NCBI RefSeq assembly: GCF_001761485.1
Contig: NC_090771.1
Span: 1 to 64,000, forward strand
Direction: 5' to 3'
Source: Yarrowia lipolytica
Taxonomy: Eukaryota > Ascomycota > Dipodascomycetes > Dipodascales
DNA length: 64,000 nt
Of this stretch, positions 21,487 through 31,761 are shown one piece after another; the stretch's first letter is position 1, and the number at the start of each line of letters is the position of its first letter. Made by a program: the position numbers and the translations under genes. The notes beneath the pieces are model-generated. The model made no database searches. It was not told where the DNA came from and saw only the letters and a list, made by a program, of their open reading frames with translations.

Positions 21487-24221
21487 GGCGTAGATGGAGT
21501 GTTGACGACGACTCTGGAGTGTCTCCGGACCATCTACTTATCGTCGGATCTAGTAATTAACCGCATGCATTCTCCCAAACCTTATTTGATATGATGACAA
21601 AGCACCCTACAACGAGGGCACGTGAACATGATAATGGCTGGGGTTTGCAAGTGTTGAATGTGTCGATTCAAGCGCTACTTGTATTGTGCTAACGTAAACT
21701 ATTTCTGCCCACCAAACTGGACACTTTCCCGACGACATGTGGTGCACATTTACGACAGTACATGCTGTACAAATAGGCAGCATAATTACTGTACAAGTAG
21801 AGCCTTAGCGTGAAACTTGTCTTAGCCGCGAAAGAGTCATCGAACGAGTCACGGGAAATGAAGGGATCAATCACGTGAACTTTCGTTTATGTCTGTAACT
21901 GTTGTTGCGGATGCGGCTGACAATGCTACTCGGGATGCGCAGTTTTTGTCATATCAAGAAAGCTGGATTGAAAGTGTAGAAATGGGTTGGGGAATCTCTG
22001 GTCAACTTTCGGGTTTGATTGGTTCTCGGCTGTGTTATCTGCTGGGTCGGTAATGAGCTCCTTATACGGATTTCATCAGCGACTACTGTACCAACCAAGT
22101 ACGTCGGGAAGAGGTCCACAGTCTGCATTGACGCTAGAGTCAATGGTTGCAGTCTGGATACCTGAAACTAAAGAGAGCTATCACCATTTCTTAATCACAA
22201 GTATCAATTCCGTATCTGCATCATTGACGCTTTTCTTGTTCTTGGTGAGGGACAGGGATTTTCTCTTAGATACAATGTCATCGTCCATTTCCAACGTCGT
22301 TGTTCTCAGACACAAGACGGGCAAATTAGAGATTGAATTCAACTTGGCGTCTATAATAGCTCTCATTGAGACCAGAAGCTGGTCCATTCGCTTCTCAATC
22401 AGGCAATTCACCTGAGCCAACATTAAACATACCTTTATAGTAGTGTTTCCAAAAAAACTATATATATATATATATATATATTAAAAGATATAGTCCTATA
22501 TATTATATATACATTGATGCTTAAGATCAGATTGGACGTGGAACATGCCTCGCTCTGAACACGAGTAAGGCTGTATATACATACGCTTGATTTCACCACT
22601 TCATGTTGAGGCACGATATTGCAAAAATAACGACACTTTTGTATGGTAATGTGCACATGCTGATTCCGTTTCTTCTTTCAAATTTCGAATCTGAATAATC
22701 TAGCCTGAGCAGAGATGTGTTTGTCAATTCACACTTCCGTTGAGTTACCTAAATGTAGACAACAGATAACATCTTATCTGACATATATCCGAAATACGAG
22801 CGGGGCTGGAAATGTCACATAACTTGTCGAATATACAGTTTTTTATCGAGTCGAAAAGAGAAATTGAACCCTATGACGAACTGAAATTGAAATCTATTTC
22901 ACATACGTCACATCTACCTCTACATTCAAAATTTCAGCCCGTTCCAATACTCCTACGACCTTCATATGCACGCACCTGCAGTCCACCAAACACTAATGAC
23001 AATATCACTTTCAATCCAGCCCGTGTTGTTTTGATTTGCCCAATCAGAAAGTCTGCATGAGTTACACAGACAGATTTCCCACTCTATATATCCGCCTTGT
23101 TTCCCCAATGTCTCTCTTCTCTTCTTCATCAGCACTCAGAAACATACAAGTAGACTGACAACGGTACAGCTCAGTTGAACTAACTCACACCTCAGGTTAA
23201 TGGCTCTAGTGAGTACTTCATTAACATCATTGTTTTTCTCCCACAAAAACATGTCTAGACCCACGTTAGACGGTATTATCACCATGTGCGGTCGAGCTCT
23301 CCTTTTGTTCAGTTTCGACTCTCATCTCCTTTCTGGTCTAGCTATTTACCTATCGTTGGCACTCTCTTCAGCAGCACCAATTCTTTAAATGGTGACCTGA
23401 AAGTCGAAATACCAACTAAACCGACCAATTCAAGCCCAAATAAACCACCCAATTCCCACCAGCTTTCTCGACCAAGCCCTGGAGCCTCTGTCTTACATCT
23501 CGGCTCCGACTCGGCCATCACAGTCCTGTGAACTCCCAGCAGTACGCTTACTAAGCAAACAGAGTTTAGATTCGGAGCAAGCAATTGCGGTCACATGTAG
23601 CAACGACGATTGCGGGGAGAAAGCGAACCCAGCGCCAGCACCTTGAATTGAGAGTCCTCTTTGCCGCTGCAGCCAATCACCGCGCGGCTCTTTGGGATTA
23701 TGTAAGAATGCATATTTTTTTTGGTTGGGAGTAGATGTGCAGGGCGAGATTGCGGTGCATAACCGGATGAGGTTAATTGGCAAAAGGGCAGATTTGGGGG
23801 GATTATGAGGGGGAAAAGGCGATTTTCAAGGTTGGAAACAGATTCCATCGCCAAAATCAGCATATATTCCTTCTTTTCCGGCTCAAATCGGATTGCTATC
23901 GAACTTTTTGGCGAGTGGCAAAGATTACAAATTTGAGTTTGAACTTGTGTAATACAAGCCGGGGAAGATGATAGGATGGAGTAAGTAGTCGAGTAAATAA
24001 TGGGTCTATCGGAATTCTGAAACTACCAATGGATTTATCTCGTATTAGTGATCAACAATATATATTTAAAGTCCTCATAGCTCTAATATTGACCCACTTC
24101 AAGGCACTCTATCTTCTTTTCTCCAATTCACCTCCCATGCACGAGCAAAGTTTAAATTATCACCACTAGACTTATAACACCAAGTCCACCACCACTTTTC
24201 ATCTCCACCACACAACACAAA
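21487..24221. other. Long divergent intergenic region (NPT1 / NFU1)
   Basis: About 2.7 kb without a supported gene. It must hold the promoters of both flanking genes. An ATG followed closely by GTGAGT at 23200 resembles a first exon, but no suitable CTAAC acceptor or continuing frame follows. A TA microsatellite lies at 22459-22482. Confidence 0.45.
22459..22482 (+). repeat. (TA)n microsatellite
   Basis: About 12 TA units in uninterrupted alternation. Confidence 0.9.
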
Positions 24222-25013
24222 ATGCTCCGAAACGCCGTGCGACTCATGAACCGGGCCCAGCGACCCGCCGTTCGACTCGCTCTCACGCGACAATTCACAC
24301 AGCCGGCTCTGCGGCCCCAGATCGCCGCCGGCAAGCTCCCCAGCCTCCACAGAACCATGTTCATCCAGACGGCCTCCACCCCCAACGAGGACGCCCTCAA
24401 GTTCCTGCCCTCGGTCCAGATTCTCCCCGAGGGCCACACCGTCGAGTTTACCAGCGGCCGAGAGGCCCACTCGTCCCCACTGGCCAAGAAGCTGTTTGGT
24501 GTAGACGGCGTCCGATCGGTCATGTTCGGATCCGACTTCATCACCGTCGAAAAGGCCCAGGACACCCACTGGAACACCCTCAAGCCCGAGGTCTTCTCCA
24601 TTCTCACCGAACACATCACTGCCGGCGCCCCCATTGTCATGGAGGGCACCACCGCCGCCGAGGATACGGCTCCCTGTGACGACGACTCCGAGGTTGTGTC
24701 TATGATCAAGGAGCTCATCGAAACCCGAATCCGACCGGCCATCCAGGAAGATGGTGGCGACATTGCATTCCGAGGCTTTGACGAGGACACCGGCGTCGTG
24801 CACCTCAAGCTGCTGGGCGCCTGCCGATCTTGTGACTCTTCAGCCGTCACCCTCAAGAACGGTATCGAGAGCATGCTCATGCACTACGTCGAGGAGGTGA
24901 CTGGTGTCGAGCAGTTCCTCGATCCCGAGGAGAAGGTTTCTCTCGAGGAGTTTGAGAAGCTCGAGAAGCGACTGGCTGAGGAGAAGGGCGAGGAGGTGCC
25001 TCCCTCCCTCTAA
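24222..25013 (+). CDS. NFU1: Mitochondrial Fe-S scaffold protein Nfu1
   Basis: The 263-residue protein starts at an ATG with a basic, Ser/Thr/Gln-bearing presequence (MLRNAVRLMNRAQRPAVRLA) suited to mitochondrial import. An N-terminal Nfu domain follows (MFIQTASTPNEDALKFLP, then SPLAKKLF and VMFGSDFITV). The C-terminal Nfu domain contains the cluster-binding CxxC at C201 and C204 (LLGACRSCDSSAVTLKNG). Nfu1 passes 4Fe-4S clusters to enzymes such as lipoyl synthase and aconitase. A charged coiled tail (EEFEKLEKRLAEEKGEE) ends the protein. Codon use is strongly biased towards C-ending codons, which suggests high expression. It converges with the next gene. Confidence 0.95.
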   Translation: MLRNAVRLMNRAQRPAVRLALTRQFTQPALRPQIAAGKLPSLHRTMFIQTASTPNEDALKFLPSVQILPEGHTVEFTSGREAHSSPLAKKLFGVDGVRSVMFGSDFITVEKAQDTHWNTLKPEVFSILTEHITAGAPIVMEGTTAAEDTAPCDDDSEVVSMIKELIETRIRPAIQEDGGDIAFRGFDEDTGVVHLKLLGACRSCDSSAVTLKNGIESMLMHYVEEVTGVEQFLDPEEKVSLEEFEKLEKRLAEEKGEEVPPSL

Positions 25014-25635
25014 GAAGTAGGTGCGAAGCGGCTGACTTCTTTTGGAGGATCACTGCGGCCACCTAACCGAATGAAAGCGAGACGATTGGTGTCACTTTGC
25101 TGAGTCCCTCGTTAACTATGCGCACACAGCAGATAGACCATAAGTGTATATAATAGATTGAATGATTAATGGGTGAGAGGCGTGTAGTTTGTCATTGACG
25201 ATGGCAGTAGAGAGGGCAAGTCGAGGGAAGGAGAAGTGTCGACTGGCAAAAAGCTTGAGATTGGAGTACAGTACCGACGAATGTCTAGCGTTCAATCAAA
25301 CACCTCTTGGTACTACTGGCTGGTCGTGACTGGAGTGACAGTATCTTGTGATCCAACCAGAGATATGGACAAACTGTCGGTGATAATTCTCTTCAGGGAA
25401 GCCCTGAAGACCATCTACAACTCGAAAACACCGCGATCTGATTGTTTCAGCTCAGACGTATGACTTGCAAGAACTGCTGGAGAAGGCATGACACAGCAAT
25501 ACATCTCTGCGGTCACATGACCAATCATTAAAAATGCTCATAAAATAAATAAATATGGGAGGTATGCGAGCTAGTGGAGGAATGGTGCCCCGGGTAGCCA
25601 AGGCTACGCTTCATTGGAACACTCGCCGCACTCGG
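25014..25635. other. Convergent 3' region between NFU1 and the TAPT1-family gene
   Basis: About 620 bp with no gene. It contains the 3' ends of two converging transcripts. I see no other signal. Confidence 0.4.
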
Positions 25636-27375
25636 CTACCAAATCCTCTTGCTCACCATATCAAACCTGCTGACATTCTGCAGCTCCACCACCTTCTTCT
25701 TGTGCTGCTTCTCCTTCTTTTCCTCCCCGTCGCTGTACAGACCCTGCTGCATATCGTCCGTCAGCTCAATCACGCCCTGTCCCCCCCTCGTCTTTCCAGG
25801 CAGATAATCGTCCTTGATTGACTCAGATCTCTTCTTTTCCATCTCGTCAAACGTTCGCTTCTGTCGTCTTCTCTTGCTGTGACTGTACCTCAACAAGGTG
25901 AGGCCCAGAAACAACTTGAAGATGACCAGTACGGCAAACACAAGCGCAAACACCAGAATCATCGTCAGCAGATACGTCACATAGTAAATGTCGAATTTCG
26001 CCCACACAGGGATAATGTTGGAAGAAAACGACACCAGAGGCGATGTGCCGTTGTACAACGAGCTGAAAAACGTCCTTGTGGCCTGGGCAATCTCAGAAAC
26101 GGACACGTTGTTGACGAACTTTGTGTCCACCTGTGCCAATGTCTCTCTCAGTTGGGGACTGACTGTAGGCGTTCCCTTGACAAAACGCGACTCTCCAGAC
26201 TCGAAAAGAATCTGGTAGCTCTGGTAGCACATGCGCATGAAGACGCACGCCAGAGCCGTGGTAGGAAGGCCCATTCGTCGAGTAATGAGCTGGTCATTGA
26301 ATGCATGCTCGTGATAGTCCTGAGTGAGCACGTCCAGAAACTTGCGGTACACTCTGGGACGGAAATTGTTGAATTTCGCAATGTACGAGTGCTTGAGCCA
26401 GTCGACAGCGACTTCGGAGCCCAGCACCACTAGAGCAGGACCCAGCAGAGCCCCTAGCCATCGATTCCAGCCCGACCACGACGATGGAACGAGACCCGTA
26501 TTGGAGACCTCGACCACGTTCCGGAGTCCGATGGACACCAGTAGCACCCACAACTGGAACCGCTCGGTGATATCTGCACAGGTGAGCTGGAACAGAGACT
26601 CGCGTTCAAACCGCTTAAAAACGGTCGACTTGACCTCGTTGAACTGGTTGGACAACAGCAGGGTCAGCAGCGCGTTGGAGTACGAGTTGACGGCCACGTT
26701 GAGGGTCACAATCTGGTACAGCAGCACCCCTGAATGCACAGCCGAGTAAGCCATGTACAGACCCATGTATGTCGCGAGTCGCTGGTAGTTGTTGAGGGTG
26801 CCTGCGGAAAAGAGCGACTCCAGCACATCCAGACCCCAAGCCGCACACAGTTTGTCTGTGATTTCCAGCACGTTGAACATGACGTAGAGCTTCATGGCGT
26901 TCTGGCCTCTGATGTTGTGGTAGAGCTTGGAGGTGTCAATGAGCAGCAGGAAGGTCATTGTCGAAATGACAACCACAGCCTTGATGATGTCGCTCATGTT
27001 GGTCATGGTCACGTGGCGGGTCGACCGACGTTTGGCTATGCCCCATAGTACTGAGGCCACCTTGAGAGGCATGATTGTGACCGTGTAGAGGAAGGAGTCG
27101 AGGCAAGTGAGAAATCCAAAGGCCATGATCATCTCCAGATTCAGCGGCACCTTGATAAGCGACAGCAGGTGCTCATTTTTCTCCTCGGTGTACGGCTGTT
27201 CGCCCTGGAGGTGCACCTGGAGATAGTCCCATAATGAGCGTGGAACCGGCGGGTTTTCGGGCCGTTCAAACCCCTCAAAGTCTGAAAACGACAGCCGCGG
27301 ACGCGACGGAGACGACAGAGACCGCCGCGGACGTATTCGGTCGCTTTTCGCCGACGTGTTGGTTCGCCTTCGCAT
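25636..27375 (-). CDS. EMP65: TAPT1/Emp65-family ER membrane protein
   Basis: The 579-residue protein starts MRRRTNTSAKSDRIRPRRSL, a basic cytosolic tail. The conserved family core begins with SLWDYLQVHL and continues with FGFLTCLDSFLYTVTIMPL, then KAVVVISTMTFLLLIDTS and YHNIRGQNAMKLYVMFNVLE, a characteristic run of the TAPT1 (DUF747) family. Several more hydrophobic helices follow, then a basic/acidic tail (SKRRRQKRTFDEMEKKR). In S. cerevisiae the relative Emp65 works with Slp1 in the ER to protect soluble proteins from degradation; animal TAPT1 affects secretion and cilia. Which role applies here cannot be read from the sequence. Confidence 0.85.
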   Translation of the reverse strand: MRRRTNTSAKSDRIRPRRSLSSPSRPRLSFSDFEGFERPENPPVPRSLWDYLQVHLQGEQPYTEEKNEHLLSLIKVPLNLEMIMAFGFLTCLDSFLYTVTIMPLKVASVLWGIAKRRSTRHVTMTNMSDIIKAVVVISTMTFLLLIDTSKLYHNIRGQNAMKLYVMFNVLEITDKLCAAWGLDVLESLFSAGTLNNYQRLATYMGLYMAYSAVHSGVLLYQIVTLNVAVNSYSNALLTLLLSNQFNEVKSTVFKRFERESLFQLTCADITERFQLWVLLVSIGLRNVVEVSNTGLVPSSWSGWNRWLGALLGPALVVLGSEVAVDWLKHSYIAKFNNFRPRVYRKFLDVLTQDYHEHAFNDQLITRRMGLPTTALACVFMRMCYQSYQILFESGESRFVKGTPTVSPQLRETLAQVDTKFVNNVSVSEIAQATRTFFSSLYNGTSPLVSFSSNIIPVWAKFDIYYVTYLLTMILVFALVFAVLVIFKLFLGLTLLRYSHSKRRRQKRTFDEMEKKRSESIKDDYLPGKTRGGQGVIELTDDMQQGLYSDGEEKKEKQHKKKVVELQNVSRFDMVSKRIW

Positions 27376-28027
27376 TGTGGGGGATTTTGCAGTGAATAGG
27401 AGATGACATCAAATTAAAGTTTCCATCTGCCTGACGTCAATAGTGAGAGGGAAATACATGGGTGGATGTGGGCGGTAATTGGTGGGGATTAGAGAGTAAA
27501 AAGCTGAATGTGGACGTTATAAGACGTTGAATTAGTCAGCAGCTTCATGTTTGAAACTTTTCTGATCAAAATTACAAATCTACACCGGATTAATACTTTG
27601 TGCTAAAAACTTCTCCAGAAACCGCAATATTGGTCGAAATCGAATTCTGAAAGTGGCAATCTGATGTGCTGACCAAGCAAGGTCGTTTTGTGTATTGAGA
27701 TATCTCCCTAGTTCTCTACATGGTCCTCCAGTTGTCCCCCCGTCTCTTGTCGTATTAACGTACGTCTGGCTGCAATGCGGGTCACTGGTCTCTGTTGCAG
27801 ACCATTTAAACTCAGCATCTTGACCACCTAGCAAGGCAGACGACAGCAACACGATTGAGAGTGGCGGTAAAAAAAAACCGCAAAAATCGGAAAAAAATCG
27901 AGAAAATCACGAAACCGCCGATAATCACATCCACGACGGCAACCAAACGACCGCAATTTTTCAAACGGCTTCAAATACACCCCATTTGACGCGTAATCAC
28001 ACCACCCACAACAACCCCCACACATTC
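27376..28027. other. Divergent promoter region of EMP65-like and RTR1
   Basis: A 650-bp interval between two genes read away from each other. The part nearest RTR1 is A-rich, with repeated AAAAATCG-like words (27868-27905). An in-frame TTG at 27986 is not used as a start here. Confidence 0.45.
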
Positions 28028-28777
28028 ATGTTGCAACTACGCGAGGAAATCGAAAAGCTACGAACTCGGTTTGGAAACACGGGGTCTGAGCCGCCAAACC
28101 TGCAGCTTTCTGCACTCATCACGATCGCCGTGATCGAGGCTCTGTCGGCGAAGAAAACCGACATCCAGACCTTCAAGTACGCGTCGCGATACCTCACCCC
28201 CGAGGTGTACGACGAGCTGGTTGGCGAACGCACTTACGAACACATCTGCGGGTACCCTCCGTGCGGACTGGTGCCCAAGTCTGCGTCGGGCAAAAACAAG
28301 ATTCTCGGCACGCTGGCCCAGAACCAAAAGTTTGACGTGCCGTGGGCGTATCTGCGGACCTTTTGCAGCAAGCAGCACTACCAGGCGAGCCAGTTTTATC
28401 GTGCACAGCTGTCGTCGGACCCTCTGGACCTGCGAGGCAGCATCTGGGGCGACTATGGCTCGTGCAAACAGTACGAGGGCAGCATCATCCTGCTGGAGGA
28501 ACTGACGTCGGACGCCCAGCAGGGCAAATCCATGGCTGAGATTGTGGAGGGGTTCACGCAGATGTCGCTCAAGGACCCCGAGCTCGCTAGGATGAACATT
28601 CCTGCCAACGGAGACGAGATCACCAAGCTGGGCAAGGAGATCCAGGAGATTTCGCTGAGAGAGCGCGAGGACGACGAGAATGACGTGGAGCCAGACTACG
28701 AGTCGTTGGAGGACATGAGTAGTAAGGATAAGGCCAGTGCTATTGAGGGCTATAAGCCGAGAATCCAGTGGAGATAG
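28028..28777 (+). CDS. RTR1: RNA polymerase II CTD phosphatase, Rtr1/RPAP2 family
   Basis: The first ATG in frame is at 28028 (MLQLREEIEKLRTRFG), which gives 249 residues; the frame is open further upstream but without an ATG. The Rtr1 zinc-finger domain is clear: C74 and C79 in HICGYPPCG, then C113 and H117 in TFCSKQHYQ, spaced as in the family. A conserved tail block SQFYRAQLSSDPLDLR follows. Rtr1/RPAP2 removes phosphate from Ser5 of the Pol II C-terminal domain and helps import the polymerase. The C-terminal 60 residues are acidic and charged. S. cerevisiae Rtr1 is 226 residues long. Confidence 0.93.
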   Translation: MLQLREEIEKLRTRFGNTGSEPPNLQLSALITIAVIEALSAKKTDIQTFKYASRYLTPEVYDELVGERTYEHICGYPPCGLVPKSASGKNKILGTLAQNQKFDVPWAYLRTFCSKQHYQASQFYRAQLSSDPLDLRGSIWGDYGSCKQYEGSIILLEELTSDAQQGKSMAEIVEGFTQMSLKDPELARMNIPANGDEITKLGKEIQEISLREREDDENDVEPDYESLEDMSSKDKASAIEGYKPRIQWR

Positions 28778-29780
28778 CGAGACGGATTGAGGAATCTATC
28801 ATGACAGGTTGAGGCAACGTCGACATCAAGTTGTGGATTCCTGACGATAACATGAGACGGGAATCGCAACAAGATCTGAAACAGTGACAGCTGGGTTTTA
28901 GACTGGATTCGGCAACACTGACAGGTGCACCACATGTTCGACTAGAACGCCCAGCTCCACATAGCGGCTTAGACATACGCCACAGCAGGAGACAGTGGAA
29001 CATTGCCCACCACTGTCACACTCTCCGAGGTGGTATAATTTCTAGTGTCTGAATGGGTGACTCTCTGGAGTTAGGTCTCCTCTCTATCTTGCGCTGTGAT
29101 CTCCCAGAGTATCATCTTCTGATCTGTCAGGCTTCCAATACCGTCTCCATGAACAGGCGAGTGGTCTCATTGCAAAGTGCAGGAATTCGGCCTCCACGCT
29201 CGTCTCCTATTTATATGGCTACTAGCTGATATGGAACAAATGTATATTACGATGAGGTATAAACAAAAAAGCGACGGGTTCAGGAGTGAGTAGATACGGT
29301 AAAGGCCGTACAAAGGACTCCGTTTTTGAGCAGCTCTCAAACCCACAGCCGAAGCTCACTATATATCCAACGGCACAGTATCACTAAGTCGAATTGATGA
29401 CAGCTGAGAATAAATATCTTCGACTGGGTGCTCAAGATGATAAAGCAAGAAGTAATGACACCACTAAGGTGCCGTTACGGGTAGAACGAGTACACCCACA
29501 ATGCTAGAATGTGTCCCACTTGTCAACTAATAGGTGTAAGTTGGTTATCTAATAGTTATTGAATAGTTGAAAAGTAGTTGAACCGATACGATAGCACCAA
29601 CTGCTTCTATTTGGACAGAAAGGATTCTGTAAGAAACATACAAAGCCACAAGCACTGCTCCCCCAGCCAAAACACTACAGACTAGTTAAAACTGACATAG
29701 CAAAAAATTTCTTTTTTTTTTTTATTTCGCTGACTAATCCATTTCACAGTGTAGAGCCCAACATTTTTAAAAAAGAAAAA
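28778..29780. other. Intergenic region upstream of the tRNA-Glu/5S unit
   Basis: About 1 kb without an identifiable gene or repeat. A T run (29710-29723) and A runs just before 29781 mark the AT-rich 5' flank often seen at Pol III genes. Confidence 0.4.
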
Positions 29781-29861
29781 TCCGATATAGTGTAGGGGCT
29801 ATCACATCACGCTCTCAAGTTGAGACCCGTGGAGACCGGGGTTCGATTCCCCGTATTGGAG
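29781..29861 (+). tRNA. tRNA-Glu(CTC) with a 9-nt intron, 5' half of a tRNA-5S unit
   Basis: The acceptor strands TCCGATA and TATTGGA pair over seven positions (one G-T), with discriminator G. The D arm is GTGT/TCAC, the anticodon stem TCACG/CGTGG and the T arm CGGGG-TTCGATT-CCCCG. The anticodon CTC lies at 29814-29816. Nine extra bases at 29818-29826 (AGTTGAGAC) sit between positions 37 and 38, the canonical site for tRNA introns. They contain TTGAG, which can pair with CTCAA of the anticodon loop as splicing requires. Removing them leaves exactly 72 nt, the length of yeast tRNA-Glu. A- and B-boxes are intact. No T run separates this gene from the 5S rRNA gene four bases downstream. Confidence 0.93.
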
Positions 29862-29865
29862 GCGT

Positions 29866-29985
29866 GGTTACGGCCATATCCTGGTGAAAATACGGCTTCC
29901 CGTCCGATCAGCCATAGTCAAGCACCAGAGAGCCTAGTTAGTATTGTAGTGGGAGACCATACGAGAATCCTGGGTGCTGTAATCT
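29866..29985 (+). rRNA. 5S rRNA, 3' half of a tRNA-5S dicistronic unit
   Basis: The 120-bp sequence begins GGTTACGGCCATATC and ends GGTGCTGTAATCT. GGTTAC and GTAATC form helix I. Internal landmarks of eukaryotic 5S rRNA are present, including CCCGTCCGATCAGCC, GTCAAGC and GTAGTGGGAGACCATACG. Five Ts at 29985-29989 provide the Pol III terminator. The gene starts only four bases after the tRNA-Glu 3' end. In Yarrowia lipolytica such tRNA-5S fusions are known to be transcribed together from the tRNA promoter, so no TFIIIA-dependent start of its own is needed. Confidence 0.95.
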
Positions 29986-31761
29986 TTTTGCCACATGAGG
30001 TACGAGTTTGAGTAGAATCTTCTTGAGCTGAGCCAGTATGTATGTTTTTGGTTTTCTTTTGTTTTTTCTATTTTTTTCTATTTTTTCATTATAATTTTTT
30101 CTACATTTTTAGTATTTTTTACTGCATTTCTAAAACTACAAATAAAATTTTGAATGGGATTCTTTGGTCCATGATTTATTAACCCGAGAGGTTCAGAATT
30201 TCACATATTCTTCTGAAAAACTAGATAAACAGGCTCAACCATTATACATCCTCGGTAAGAGGTCCAGCCAGTAACATCTTCAGTAAGGGGTTCACTGCCT
30301 ACTCTTGAATAGCGAAACTGGCCCTGATTGACTTGAAGTTCTTATGGGCCCTTTGACCATTCTGGCGCTCTCACGATGTTTAGCACTGCCTTGAAAGACT
30401 TACCGACTCTTGCCCGTGGCTTTGGTACTGGCTCTGGCGGTTCTCTTTGGGCGTACGTTCTGATTTTTCATCGGACTTATTGACGTATGACGCGTTTGGC
30501 ACTCATTGCACTTTGCTCTCGTCTGCGACTTCTTACTGCTCCTCGGACTAAGCTATGCTCTTTGGCGGTTATGGCCTTCGTTCTGATTCTGGAATTTCTG
30601 CTCTGGTGACTGGCGTAACAGCCCTAGCATTTCAGCTTGGCTCTTCACCTCTCACATAGAAGTTCCACCCTGTCAATGCGCGTGTGTATCAGTCTCTCAA
30701 AAGGGATCTCATCCTTTAGCCACTCTGTCGGTGGCTGCGGCTCAATTTCCCTGGCTTATACCGGTCTCATATCACGGACTTACTGACACTTGGCTCGGGC
30801 AAACGTGAATTCGCCGCCGACAACAAATGTAAGTTCAAACGCTCAACCAGAAGCTGTCACCCTAGGCTCGTGCAATAAACGCGTCATTGGCTTCTTAACC
30901 GACACTTGGGATTCTGGAATCTCATTACATTACCCAAACAACTCTAGCGGACGACAGATCCGTGAAAGCTAGCTGTCTTGTAGACAGGTCTGCTTATCAG
31001 GTCCGCACCCCAGCAGGCTATTAAGTGCACCTCCGTCTCCAGAACAACTGAGAGTGTACTGAGTCTGATTCTGATGGAAAAGAAGAGGGTCAAGGGGAGT
31101 TTATATGACAAAAAAGGTACATAAAAATGTATAAACTGCATGATAACTGTACGAACTACATCATAAATGCACGAAAATGCCCCTGCGCATGAAGGTGTAG
31201 AAAGTCAGAAATATAAATCGGATACAAGGCTCTGGAAGAGGATATTAAAATGGTACTGAGGCATTGTGGCGATTAGTAAGACACTTTTGAAACTCCCTAA
31301 TTTGGTTTGAGAGCAACAGAAACTCCAATATCTCAATAATTCGTGCATAAATGCGAACCGAGCTGCATGTTAAAAAAATCAAGTCGAACATTCTCCGTCC
31401 TTCATTAGCACAAGTAGAATAGTAGAGAGAAAAGCACACCTTTTCTGAGCCACTCATCTCGGTATTTTTCTCATCCGTATTTTTGCTGGTAGCTAATCAA
31501 TCTCAATGTTCGAATTGAAGCGTTGTCCTGAGATCCACCATCACTGCAACAATAAAAAGATTATTACGATCATTTTTATATCATGAAAGCTGTAAATGAC
31601 GAGAATCAGAGTAACACCATAATATTACGAAATGTTCCAAGGCGGTTTAAGCGAGGGAATGTATTCAAGTATTACAAATATAGAAGGAAGAGCCAGGATC
31701 CAGTTTAAGGCGGGAAGGAACGTCAGTTGTCAGGGCTTTTGTTGGAAAGAGTTTTTGTTGC
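29986..31761. other. Gene-poor interval after the 5S gene
   Basis: About 1.8 kb with no gene I can support. The part from 30,360 to 30,960 has a higher GC content and words such as GTTCTGATT and TTATTGAC that recur, which could be worn-down coding or repeat sequence. No family is recognisable. Confidence 0.35.

Noticed and set aside
23200-23388. ATGGCTCTA followed by GTGAGT, resembling a first exon
   Set aside because: No CTAAC-type acceptor follows within a reasonable distance and no downstream frame continues as protein.
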